From Guyparkeria sp. WRN-7 (GTDB lineage: Bacteria; Pseudomonadota; Gammaproteobacteria; Halothiobacillales; Halothiobacillaceae), in the NCBI RefSeq assembly GCF_001641825.1, contig NZ_LRFH01000015.1, forward strand, positions 161,822-225,821: DNA of 64,000 nt, written 5' to 3'. Both the position numbers and the translations under genes were made by a program. Numbering within the stretch: the first letter of the stretch is position 1; each line of letters begins with the position of its first letter. The notes below the pieces were generated by a model. The model saw nothing but the letters and a program-made list of their open reading frames with translations. It was not told the DNA's origin and searched no databases. Positions 9,817 through 17,800 of the stretch are shown here, in pieces.

Positions 9817-10350
9817 CTATCCCTGGATCAGTCGGGTCAGTGCCTTGAGCCCGCGGTGGACGCCCACCTTGACGGCCGATTCGGACATGCCGGTGCGTTG
9901 GGCCGTCTCGGCCACCGACATCCCCTCCAGCTTCATGTGCCGGATTGCCACCTGCTGGCGGGGCGGCAATTGCGCCAGTAGCTGGTCCAGATCCCGTCCC
10001 GCCATCTCGTCGTGCTCGGGGGCACAGGGCTCCCGGGCGGTGTCCTCGTCCAGCGAGTCGGTGCGCTGCTCGCGCCGGTTTCGTCGCCGTAACAGGTCCG
10101 CGAGCTTGTAGCGGGCGATTGCGTAGCACCAGGCGGTGACCGGCAGGTCCGGGTCGTAGGTCTGGCGCTTGGCGTGGATTGCCAGCAGCGACTCCTGCAC
10201 CAGGTCTTCCACCTCGTCCGGCAGGCTACCCAGCCGGCGACGAAAGTAGATCCGCAGCAGGTCGCCGGTGGCCTGCAGGAAGGCGCGGTAGGCACGAGCA
10301 TCCCCGGACAGCCCGTCCAGCAGGTGCCCTCGCAGCTCTTCCTCGCTCAT
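9817..10350 (-). CDS. ECF RNA polymerase sigma factor, SigF type (paired with NrsF)
   Basis: A 177-residue ECF sigma-70 factor. Region 2 contains DEVEDLVQESLLAIH and WCYAIARYKLADLLRR; region 4 contains LPPRQQVAIRHMKLEGMSVAETAQRTGMSESAVKVGVHRG. The frame allows an upstream ATG at 10374, but that ATG lies inside the predicted -10 element of the gene's own promoter (10373-10377). A message from that promoter could not contain it, so translation should start at MSEEELRG (10350). Pairing with NrsF, and divergence from a YedY-like enzyme, place it in the SigF group known from Caulobacter and Azospira. Confidence 0.93.
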   Translation of the reverse strand: MSEEELRGHLLDGLSGDARAYRAFLQATGDLLRIYFRRRLGSLPDEVEDLVQESLLAIHAKRQTYDPDLPVTAWCYAIARYKLADLLRRRNRREQRTDSLDEDTAREPCAPEHDEMAGRDLDQLLAQLPPRQQVAIRHMKLEGMSVAETAQRTGMSESAVKVGVHRGLKALTRLIQG

Positions 10351-10372
10351 TTGCCGTCCACCATGCCCATTC

Positions 10373-10399
10373 ATTCGCCCGCACCATGGGTTTGGTTAC
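10373..10399 (-). promoter_or_regulatory. ECF-type promoter of the sigma/anti-sigma operon
   Basis: Read on the minus strand: GTAACC (10394-10399), 16-nt spacer, CGAAT (10373-10377). The same two boxes with the same spacing face the opposite way at 10471-10497, and the shared stretches extend to TGTAACCAAAC and GCGAATGA. This is the pattern expected for sigma-factor autoregulation. Confidence 0.8.
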
Positions 10400-10470
10400 A
10401 CGCCTTTCGGTCAGACAACCATTGTAGGCCGGCCCGTGGCTAGGCGAGACGAGGTCCATCGAGGGGCGGT

Positions 10471-10497
10471 GTAACCAAACGTCGCCCGGCGGCGAAT
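10471..10497 (+). promoter_or_regulatory. ECF-type promoter of the cytochrome b / YedY-like / Met-rich operon
   Basis: GTAACC (10471-10476), 16-nt spacer, CGAAT (10493-10497) on the plus strand, about 70 bp before the cytochrome b start codon. Its boxes and spacing match the minus-strand promoter of the sigma gene, so both arms should answer to the same ECF factor. Confidence 0.8.
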
Positions 10498-10565
10498 GAA
10501 AGGGTAAGCCCATCGCGGTGAAGGGTCGGGCATTGTTCGGTCACCGCGTTCAGAGGAGGTCGCCC

Positions 10566-11207
10566 ATGGATGCATCGCGCGTCTCGGCCGGATCGATCCG
10601 GCCCGGCAAGGTCGAGCGTCGCCCGCCGCCGGTACATCCGTTGTGGCTGCGGCTGACCCACTGGCTCAATGCGCTGGCGGTGGTGCTGATGGTCATGAGC
10701 GGCTGGCGCATCTACAACGCCTCGCCGCTGTTCGACTTCCGCTTTCCCGACGAGATCACGCTGGGTGGCTGGCTGGCCGGCGCCATCCTGTGGCACTTCG
10801 CGGCCATGTGGCTGCTGGTGGCGAACGGGCTGATCTATCTCGCCGTCAACACGGGCACCGGCCGGCTGTGGCACCGCTTCTTCCCGATCTCGCCGCGCGG
10901 GTTCGCCACCGATCTGAAGGCCGCCTTTCATGGCCGGCTGTCGCATGCCGATCCGCGCCGATACAACACGGTGCAGCGGGCGGCCTATCTGTTCGTGATT
11001 CTCGACCTGGTGCTGCTGGTGGTCTCCGGGCTGGTGCTGTGGAAATCGGTGCAGTTCCCGCTGCTTCGCGAGCTGATGGGGGGCTACGAGGCGGCGCGCT
11101 ACGTGCACTTTTTCACCATGGCCGCGCTGGTCGGTTTCGTGGTGATTCACGTGGCGATGGCGCTGCTGGTGCCGAGTTCGCTCTGGCGCATGATCCGTGG
11201 CCGATAA
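10566..11207 (+). CDS. Cytochrome b561-type membrane subunit (YedZ1-like)
   Basis: A 213-residue di-heme-type cytochrome b with four membrane helices between about residues 30 and 205. Candidate heme-ligand histidines are in HPLWLRLTHWLN (helix 1), LWHFAAMW (helix 2), and YVHFFTM and VVIHVAM (helix 4). The start follows a strong ribosome site, AGGAGG at 10553-10558. It probably passes quinol electrons to the periplasmic molybdopterin enzyme encoded 13 bp downstream. This fold is different from the heme protein MsrQ of E. coli. Confidence 0.85.
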   Translation: MDASRVSAGSIRPGKVERRPPPVHPLWLRLTHWLNALAVVLMVMSGWRIYNASPLFDFRFPDEITLGGWLAGAILWHFAAMWLLVANGLIYLAVNTGTGRLWHRFFPISPRGFATDLKAAFHGRLSHADPRRYNTVQRAAYLFVILDLVLLVVSGLVLWKSVQFPLLRELMGGYEAARYVHFFTMAALVGFVVIHVAMALLVPSSLWRMIRGR

Positions 11208-11220
11208 GGGAGGAGCCGGC

Positions 11221-11970
11221 ATGAACGACCGACAGACACGAATGCGCCGGGCACGGACCGGCCCGGAGCAACCGGAACGGCGACGTTTCCTGCGCAGCTC
11301 GCTGGCGCTGGGTGCGTTGCCGCTGCTCGGCGGGTGCTCGATCAGCGATGAGCCGCTGGTGGAAAAGGCCCTGCTGCAGACCTCGCGTTTCAACGACCTC
11401 GTCCAGGCCTGGTTGTTCGACCCCGAGCAACTTGCACCGACCTATCCCGAGTCGATGATTACCCGGCCGTTTCCGTTCAACGCTTACTACCGCCTGCACG
11501 AGGTGCCGCAGATCGACGGCGAGCGCTTCCGGTTGCAGGTGGGAGGACTGGTCGCCGACCAGCGCCCGTGGTCACTGGCCGACCTGCGCGCCATGCCGCA
11601 GACCGACCAGGTGACCCGGCTGATCTGCGTCGAGGGCTGGAGCGCGATCGGCAAGTGGGGCGGGGTGCGCTTCTCGGACTTCCTGGAACGCATCGGTGCC
11701 GATCTGGAGGCCAAGTATGTCGGCTTCCGTTGCGGCGATGGCTACTACACCAGCATCGACATGCCGACCGCGCTGCACCCGCAGACGCTGCTGGCACTGA
11801 CTTTCGACGGGCAGACGTTACCTGCCCGCTACGGCTTTCCCCTGAAGCTGCGCATGCCGACCAAGCTTGGCTACAAGAACCCCAAGCACGTCGAGGCGCT
11901 CTTCGTCACCAACACGTACCCCGGCGGCTACTGGGAGGACCGGGGCTACAACTGGTTCGGCGGCAGCTGA
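11221..11970 (+). CDS. Tat-exported molybdopterin oxidoreductase (YedY1/MsrP-like)
   Basis: A 249-residue sulfite-oxidase-family protein. The N-terminus has a twin-arginine motif (RRRFLRS, residues 20-26) and then LPLLGGC, a possible lipobox at Cys39. The molybdenum-ligand cysteine is Cys136 in LICVEGW, followed by GFRCGDGYYTSIDM and FPLKLRMPTKLGYKNPKHV. The YedY/MsrP branch reduces methionine sulfoxide in periplasmic proteins. With the cytochrome b before it and a Met-rich peptide after it, repair of that peptide is the likely job. A ribosome site GGGAGGAG precedes the ATG. Confidence 0.87.
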   Translation: MNDRQTRMRRARTGPEQPERRRFLRSSLALGALPLLGGCSISDEPLVEKALLQTSRFNDLVQAWLFDPEQLAPTYPESMITRPFPFNAYYRLHEVPQIDGERFRLQVGGLVADQRPWSLADLRAMPQTDQVTRLICVEGWSAIGKWGGVRFSDFLERIGADLEAKYVGFRCGDGYYTSIDMPTALHPQTLLALTFDGQTLPARYGFPLKLRMPTKLGYKNPKHVEALFVTNTYPGGYWEDRGYNWFGGS

Positions 11971-11993
11971 GCATCCGGCTCGGCTGCGCTGAG

Positions 11994-12013
11994 GCATGGC
12001 ATTTCCGCCATGC
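11994..12013 (+). other. Stem-loop between the molybdoenzyme gene and the Met-rich peptide gene
   Basis: A perfect 7-bp stem (GCATGGC / GCCATGC) with a 6-nt loop lies 24 bp after the stop codon, and no T-run follows. It could be an mRNA processing or stabilising element, letting the downstream peptide be made at a different level. That role is inference. Confidence 0.4.
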
Positions 12014-12045
12014 GCCATTGAGCAATCGACAAAGAGGGTATTCCC

Positions 12046-12363
12046 ATGAAGACGATGACTGTATCGATGATCTGTGCCGGCCTGATGACCATGGGCAGCG
12101 CCGCCATCGCGGCCGAGTCCATGCCACACGACGTCTACACCACCCTGGCCATGTCCCACGAGGATGGCGAAATGGGCGAGATGGGCCACGACGAGATGGG
12201 TGGCGGCGAGATGTCCCGCGAGGAAATGGGCGACGAGATGTCCGGCGGTGAAATGGGCCAGGGCGAAATGGGCGACGATGCAATGGACGACGAGATGGAG
12301 CGTGATGGCATGGACGGTGGCGAAATGGGCCACGACGAGATGGGTGACGGCATGGGCGAGTAA
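12046..12363 (+). CDS. Methionine-rich periplasmic peptide, MrpX-like
   Basis: A 105-residue protein with a Sec signal peptide (residues 1 to about 23, ending AAIAA). The mature part of about 82 residues holds 16 methionines, is otherwise mostly Glu, Asp and Gly with a few His, and has no cysteine. Short units such as GEMG, DEMG and HDEMG recur. In Azospira suillum a periplasmic Met-rich peptide (MrpX) under SigF soaks up hypochlorite and is re-reduced by YedY1; the same neighbours are here. A ribosome site AGAGGG lies at 12033-12038. The family is low complexity, so the call rests on composition, export signal and context. Confidence 0.75.
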   Translation: MKTMTVSMICAGLMTMGSAAIAAESMPHDVYTTLAMSHEDGEMGEMGHDEMGGGEMSREEMGDEMSGGEMGQGEMGDDAMDDEMERDGMDGGEMGHDEMGDGMGE

Positions 12364-12382
12364 GCCCGCCGTCGCGCCGGAG

Positions 12383-12424
12383 AAGCCCGTCGGGATCGAT
12401 CACGGTCCGGTGGGCTTTTTTTTC
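12383..12424 (+). terminator. Terminator after the Met-rich peptide gene
   Basis: A stem AAGCCC (12383-12388) / GGGCTT (12412-12417), extended by G-U pairs, is followed by eight T. It closes the ECF-controlled plus-strand operon. Confidence 0.75.
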
Positions 12425-12430
12425 AGGCAT

Positions 12431-12456
12431 AAAAAACCCCGCCGAAGCGGGGTTTT
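12431..12456 (-). terminator. Terminator after groEL
   Basis: On the minus strand this is CCCCGC-TTCG-GCGGGG (12437-12452) with a stable UUCG tetraloop and six T after it, about 45 bp beyond the groEL stop. Confidence 0.88.
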
Positions 12457-12499
12457 CTCGGTGCGGTCTCCGACCGTGGTCGGAGATGTCGCCCGTTTC

Positions 12500-14185
<1,686 letters not shown>

Positions 14186-14204
14186 TTAGGACTTTCCGCG
14201 GGAT

Positions 14205-14495
14205 TTAGTCTTCGATGACGGCGAGGATGTCGTCTTCGCCCATCATCAGCAGTTCTTCGTCTTCGACCTTCACCTTGGTGCCGGCGTACTGGCTGAACAG
14301 CACCTTGTCGCCGACCTTCACACCAATCTGGCGGACTTCGCCCTTGTCATTGGACTTGCCCGGGCCGGCGGCGACGATCTCGCCACGGTTGGGCTTCTCG
14401 GTGGCCGAGTCCGGCAGGACGATGCCAGCGGCGGTCTTGCGTTCTTCTTCTTCGCGCTTTACCAGCACACGATCATGCAAAGGACGGATTTTCAT
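14205..14495 (-). CDS. groES: Co-chaperonin GroES (10 kDa)
   Basis: The lid of the GroEL chamber. The 96-residue protein starts [18 protein letters not shown] and carries the mobile loop ([17 protein letters not shown]) and the roof segment. The reading frame is open for hundreds of codons upstream, but only as antisense to icd. First gene of groES-groEL, 66 bp downstream of the CIRCE operator. Confidence 0.98.
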   Translation of the reverse strand: MKIRPLHDRVLVKREEEERKTAAGIVLPDSATEKPNRGEIVAAGPGKSNDKGEVRQIGVKVGDKVLFSQYAGTKVKVEDEELLMMGEDDILAVIED

Positions 14496-14560
14496 GCGGT
14501 TACTCCATGCGTTGACACAGAAAAAGGGGTTTCGACAAGTTTGATCGCGCCGGGTCGCTG

Positions 14561-14587
14561 TTAGCACTCGCCCGACTCGAGTGCCAA
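14561..14587 (-). promoter_or_regulatory. CIRCE operator (HrcA site) of groESL
   Basis: Inverted repeat TTAGCACTC-N9-GAGTGCCAA on the plus strand, one mismatch from the consensus. Read in the groES direction it is TTGGCACTC-N9-GAGTGCTAA, the same arms as the operator at hrcA. It begins at the edge of the -10 box, so bound HrcA would block initiation. Confidence 0.95.
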
Positions 14588-14614
14588 TATTAGGAACGGC
14601 CCCGGTGATTTCAA
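14587..14614 (-). promoter_or_regulatory. groESL promoter
   Basis: On the minus strand TTGAAA (14609-14614), 16-nt spacer, TAATAT (14587-14592). The -35 box reads CTTGAAA, as in sigma32 promoters, and CCTAATAT at 14 nt is a partial match to a sigma32 -10 element. Both vegetative and heat-shock polymerase may use it. Confidence 0.75.
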
Positions 14615-14711
14615 GAGGTGGGGAGCAAAAAAATTTCAGCATCCGGTCGGTGGCGGGAAGGCCCGTCGCATGCGGCCTGCCGCTGTGCCTCGGTGGGCGG
14701 GATGGAATCGG

Positions 14712-14717
14712 TATAAT
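14712..14717 (+). promoter_or_regulatory. Probable -10 box of icd
   Basis: A perfect TATAAT lies about 66 bp before the icd start. No good -35 box is visible 16-18 nt upstream, so the promoter may need an activator, or the match may be chance. Confidence 0.5.
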
Positions 14718-14783
14718 GCGCGCAACCGAGCCGACGGGTGCCACGCCGCCCGCGACACACGAAATCCAGCCAGGAGAGAACAC

Positions 14784-16040
14784 ATGGGCTTCGAGAAGAT
14801 CACCATCCCCGAAGGCGACAAGATCACGGTCGATGCCGACGGCAAGCTGACCGTCCCGGACCGGCCGATCATCCCGTTCATCGAGGGTGACGGCATCGGC
14901 ATCGACGTCACGCCGGTGATGAAGAAGGTCATCGACGCGGCGGTCGAGAAGGCCTACGACGGCAAGCGCCAGATCGCCTGGATGGAGGTCTACGCCGGCG
15001 AGAAGTCCACCGAGGTCTACCCGGACGGCAGCGGCCTGCCGGCCGAGACCATGGAGGCGGTGCGCGACTACGTCGTCTCCATCAAGGGCCCGCTGACCAC
15101 GCCGGTCGGCGGCGGCTTCCGTTCGCTGAACGTCGCCCTGCGCCAGAAGCTCGACCTGTACGTCTGCCTGCGCCCGGTGCGCTACTTCACCGGCACGCCG
15201 AGCCCGGTCAAGCACCCGGAGAAGACTGACATGGTCATCTTCCGCGAGAACTCCGAGGACATCTACGCCGGCATCGAATGGGCCGCGGGCACCCCGGAAG
15301 TGAAGAAGGTGGTCGACTTCCTGACCCAGGAGATGGGCGTAGAGAACATCCGTTTCCCGGAAAGCTCCGGCATCGGCGTCAAGCCGGTCTCCGAGGACGG
15401 CACCAAGCGCCTGGTGCGCCGCGCGATCGAGTACGCGATCGCCAACGACCGTGAGTCGGTCACCCTGGTGCACAAGGGCAACATCATGAAATTCACCGAA
15501 GGCGCCTTCAAGAACTGGGGCTACGAGCTGGCCAAGGAAGAGTTCGGTGCCGAGCCGCTCGACGGCGGTCCGTGGATGAAACTGAAGAACCCCAACACCG
15601 GCCGCGACATCGTCATCAAGGACTCGATCGCCGACGCCTTCCTGCAGCAGATCCTGCTGGTGCCGGAAGAGTACGACGTGGTCGCCACCCTCAACCTCAA
15701 CGGTGACTACGTCTCCGACGCGCTGGCCGCGCAGGTCGGCGGCATCGGCATCGCCCCGGGCGCGAACCTCTCCGATACGGTCGCCATGTTCGAGGCCACC
15801 CACGGCACCGCGCCGGACATCGCCGGCAAGGACCTGGCCAACCCGTCGTCGGTCATCCTCTCGGCCGAGATGATGCTGCGCCACCTCGGCTGGACCGAGG
15901 CGGCCGATGCCGTCATCAAGGCGATGGAAGGTGCGATCGCCAGCGGCAATGTCACCGGCGATCTCGCCCGCCTGATGGACAAGCCCAACCAGGTCGGCTG
16001 CAAGGCCTTCGGCGAGGAGCTGGTCCGCCAGATGGGCTGA
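14784..16040 (+). CDS. icd: NADP-dependent isocitrate dehydrogenase
   Basis: TCA-cycle enzyme converting isocitrate to 2-oxoglutarate and CO2. The 418-residue protein is of the E. coli Icd type. Visible features are the isocitrate-binding loop ([20 protein letters not shown]), the phosphorylatable-serine region, [31 protein letters not shown], and [26 protein letters not shown]. The ATG follows AGGAGAG with good spacing and gives a start ([11 protein letters not shown]) close to the family norm. Confidence 0.97.
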   Translation: MGFEKITIPEGDKITVDADGKLTVPDRPIIPFIEGDGIGIDVTPVMKKVIDAAVEKAYDGKRQIAWMEVYAGEKSTEVYPDGSGLPAETMEAVRDYVVSIKGPLTTPVGGGFRSLNVALRQKLDLYVCLRPVRYFTGTPSPVKHPEKTDMVIFRENSEDIYAGIEWAAGTPEVKKVVDFLTQEMGVENIRFPESSGIGVKPVSEDGTKRLVRRAIEYAIANDRESVTLVHKGNIMKFTEGAFKNWGYELAKEEFGAEPLDGGPWMKLKNPNTGRDIVIKDSIADAFLQQILLVPEEYDVVATLNLNGDYVSDALAAQVGGIGIAPGANLSDTVAMFEATHGTAPDIAGKDLANPSSVILSAEMMLRHLGWTEAADAVIKAMEGAIASGNVTGDLARLMDKPNQVGCKAFGEELVRQMG

Positions 16041-16078
16041 TCTTCTGCGCGGCGTCTTGCCGCCAGGCGAAGAAAACG

Positions 16079-16114
16079 AGCAGGCGCGTCCGGGTGATTC
16101 CGGGCGCGCCTGCT
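16079..16114 (+). terminator. Probable terminator after icd
   Basis: A 10-bp perfect stem (AGCAGGCGCG 16079-16088 with CGCGCCTGCT 16105-16114) lies 38 bp past the icd stop. The trailing T-run is weak, so termination may be incomplete and read into the CPXCG gene. Confidence 0.45.
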
Positions 16115-16164
16115 ACGTTTATGGGGCAGGCAAATGGTCCTGCGTCGTTTCCAGGAGACGCGCC

Positions 16165-16353
16165 ATGGAACCACTCATCGAGGCCAGCGCCGTCTGCCCC
16201 TACTGCGGCGAGCCGGTCGACTTCTCGATCGACACCAGTGCCGGCGAGCAGACCTTCGTCGAAGACTGCAGCGTCTGCTGCCAGCCGATCGTGGTGACCA
16301 TCAAGTGGACCGCCGAAGGCCCCACGCTGGAGCTGCATCGCGAGAACGAGTAG
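16165..16353 (+). CDS. CPXCG-motif cysteine-rich small protein
   Basis: A 62-residue protein with two cysteine pairs, CPYCGEPVDFSID and CSVCCQPI, that match the CPXCG-motif family of presumed zinc-ribbon proteins of unknown function. The start is set by AGGAG just upstream. The frame is open further upstream but without family similarity. Its TAG stop lies one base from the 267-bp structured element, which may form the end of its mRNA. Confidence 0.85.
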   Translation: MEPLIEASAVCPYCGEPVDFSIDTSAGEQTFVEDCSVCCQPIVVTIKWTAEGPTLELHRENE

Positions 16354-16354
16354 G

Positions 16355-16621
16355 AGGGAACCTCTGCACGATTCGACGGCGTCTCTGCGGGCCGCCAAGG
16401 GCTCAGTTGCAAGACGCAGTCCGCCGTGAATGGCGGGGTCCTTCACAAGGAGTGCAACGCCGCAAATGGGTCCTTGGCGGCTCGCCCGAAGGGGCTTGCG
16501 GGTTTGCCCGCACTCGGCGTTGCCGTCCCTCGACGGGCAACAAGCCCGTCTTCGGTCCGGCGCCTTGATTGCGAACAAACCCGCAAGCCAGAGATGCCGT
16601 CGAATCGTGCAGAGGTTCCCT
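16355..16621. repeat. 267-bp structured inverted-repeat element, copy 1
   Basis: The ends are a perfect 25-bp inverted repeat (16356-16380 with 16596-16620), flanked by one more A/T pair and extended inward to 31 of 32 matching bases. Nested inside are GTTGCA/TGCAAC around a CCGCC/GGCGG hairpin, and a 14-bp pair GGCTTGCGGGTTTG / CAAACCCGCAAGCC around a GTTGCC/GGCAAC hairpin. No convincing open frame and no clear target duplication. It is the same length as, and colinear with, the copy at 36423. It could be a MITE-like non-autonomous transposable element or a structured RNA; see findings. It fills the gap between the CPXCG gene and tRNA-Arg. Confidence 0.85.
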
Positions 16622-16670
16622 GTGGAGGGCCGTTCGGCGCGCGTGTTACCATCCTCGCCGCCTTCCGACT

Positions 16671-16747
16671 GCCCATGTAGCTCAGCTGGATAGAGCAACC
16701 GCCTCCTAAGCGGTAGGTCGCAGGTTCGAATCCTGCCTTGGGCGCCA
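16671..16747 (+). tRNA. tRNA-Arg (CCT)
   Basis: A 77-nt cloverleaf with the 3' CCA encoded: D-arm AGCTCAGCTGGATAGAGCA, anticodon stem CCGCC/GCGG with loop CTCCTAA (anticodon CCT), and T-arm GCAGG-TTCGAAT-CCTGC. The acceptor stem GCCCATG/CTTGGGC has one mismatch. It reads AGG codons. The lower-GC SRA-HNH gene follows 84 bp downstream; tRNA 3' ends are frequent insertion points. Confidence 0.96.
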
Positions 16748-16830
16748 GATTTCGAGTCAGCCCTCCGGGTCGCGACTTCCGTCGCGCCGCACGTAGACTG
16801 TTCCTAACTCACTAGTGCTTAGGGGCGGCG

Positions 16831-17535
16831 ATGCACGACAACGTCATTTCATATTTCGAGATGTGTTCGCGTGAAGGCATGAGCCTGCAGCGGGGCATGA
16901 ATTTTCGGATTCGAGGCCGGCATTCGGTTGTCCTAATGTCTGTTCGCGCAAATGCGCCCTACCAAGATCGGCTCGAAGAGGATGGGTCTGTACTTGTCTA
17001 CGAAGGCCATGACGCGCCCAACTCGGCTGGGTCGGAGTACCCCAAGCTACTAGACCAGCCAGAGAGGCTCCCGTCAGGGCGACTGACGGAAAACGGGAAG
17101 TTTCATCGGGCTGCTCAAGAGTACAAGAACGGTTTGAAGCCACCGGATATGGTTCGTGTCTACGAGAAGATCAAAAAGGGTATTTGGTCAGACAACGGCT
17201 ATTTCCAATTGGTTGATTCTTGGAAAGAACACGACGGGCACAGGGATGTCTTCAAGTTCAAGTTGTTGGCCGTTGAGACGGACCATGAGGATTTGGGTGC
17301 CGAGTTGGCCTCACAACACTCGGATCAGCAGCCGCGGCGGCGAGTCATTCCAAGTGCGGTGAAATTGGAAGTTTGGAAGCGTGACGGTGGTAAGTGCGTG
17401 GAGTGTGGCGCGACCGATGAGCTTCACTTCGACCACATCGTCCCGTACTCCAAAGGGGGTACGTCATTAACGGCGGAGAATGTGCAGCTGTTATGTGCCC
17501 GCCATAATTTGGCTAAGAGCGCCAAGATTCAATAA
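16831..17535 (+). CDS. SRA-like/HNH endonuclease, probable modification-dependent restriction enzyme
   Basis: A 234-residue protein. Residues ~10-160 look like an SRA (YDG) modified-base reader: SVVLMSVRANAPYQDRLEEDG, VLVYEGHD, then MVRVYEKIKKG and GYFQLVDSWKEHDGHRDVFKF, as in the C-terminal part of SRA domains. Residues ~175-232 are an HNH nuclease: CVECG, the DHIVPYSKGG motif with catalytic His, the central Asn, and CARHN, giving a CxxC/CxxH zinc site. The SRA-HNH order is that of type IV enzymes cutting DNA with 5-methyl- or hydroxymethylcytosine. GC is clearly lower than in the neighbours and it stands alone beside a tRNA, so recent acquisition is likely. The SRA assignment is by eye. Confidence 0.75.
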   Translation: MHDNVISYFEMCSREGMSLQRGMNFRIRGRHSVVLMSVRANAPYQDRLEEDGSVLVYEGHDAPNSAGSEYPKLLDQPERLPSGRLTENGKFHRAAQEYKNGLKPPDMVRVYEKIKKGIWSDNGYFQLVDSWKEHDGHRDVFKFKLLAVETDHEDLGAELASQHSDQQPRRRVIPSAVKLEVWKRDGGKCVECGATDELHFDHIVPYSKGGTSLTAENVQLLCARHNLAKSAKIQ

Positions 17536-17751
17536 ACGAGAAGGGGCGATGATGCCCGTGGGTCGGCGGCATTTGCCTCTGAGAAAGCGAAGAGGTGAGA
17601 CATAGCCATGTCACATGGCTCTGGCATCGTAGCCACGTGGCTGGCCGCTGAGCGTTTCTCGATTCCAGCGCCAACCATGAGCGGATGCCTGCCTCCTTCA
17701 GGTGCTCCATCGAGGCCGCTCTCGCTTGGTGATTTTTCTCACTCCTTGTTG
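17536..17751. other. Non-coding stretch with two adjacent palindromes
   Basis: No convincing gene is seen here. It holds AGCCATG-TCA-CATGGCT (17604-17620) and the perfect palindrome AGCCACGTGGCT (17631-17642) 10 bp later. They may be remnants of the insertion that brought the endonuclease gene, or binding sites. Confidence 0.4.
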
Positions 17752-17776
17752 CCCCGCCTCGTGCGGGGTTTTCTTT
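17752..17776 (+). terminator. Rho-independent terminator
   Basis: Stem CCCCGC (17752-17757) / GCGGGG (17763-17768) followed by TTTTCTTTT. It would end plus-strand transcripts from the endonuclease region before they run into ytoQ. Confidence 0.8.
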
Positions 17777-17800
17777 TGCCGGCTTCCGGTGCCGGTCGCG

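Noticed and set aside
12170..12360. Short direct repeats in the Met-rich gene, considered as a CRISPR-like or tandem repeat
   Set aside because: Units are irregular, in frame, and explained by the repeated peptide units GEMG and DEMG.
14561..14784. HrcA control of icd through the CIRCE site in the shared groES-icd gap
   Set aside because: The operator overlaps the groES start site and lies about 125 bp from the icd -10 box, facing the other gene.
16355..16621. Reading copy 1 of the 267-bp element as a long double terminator for the CPXCG gene
   Set aside because: The arms are 215 bp apart, there is no T-run, and a second colinear copy exists elsewhere, so it is an element in its own right.
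17513..17710. A 65-codon minus-strand frame downstream of the endonuclease gene
   Set aside because: No ribosome site, no recognisable similarity, and it overlaps the end of the endonuclease gene and the palindromes.
16671..17800. A genomic island with attachment-site repeats at tRNA-Arg
   Set aside because: The 3' end of the tRNA is not repeated downstream in this window and there is no integrase; only one gene looks foreign.
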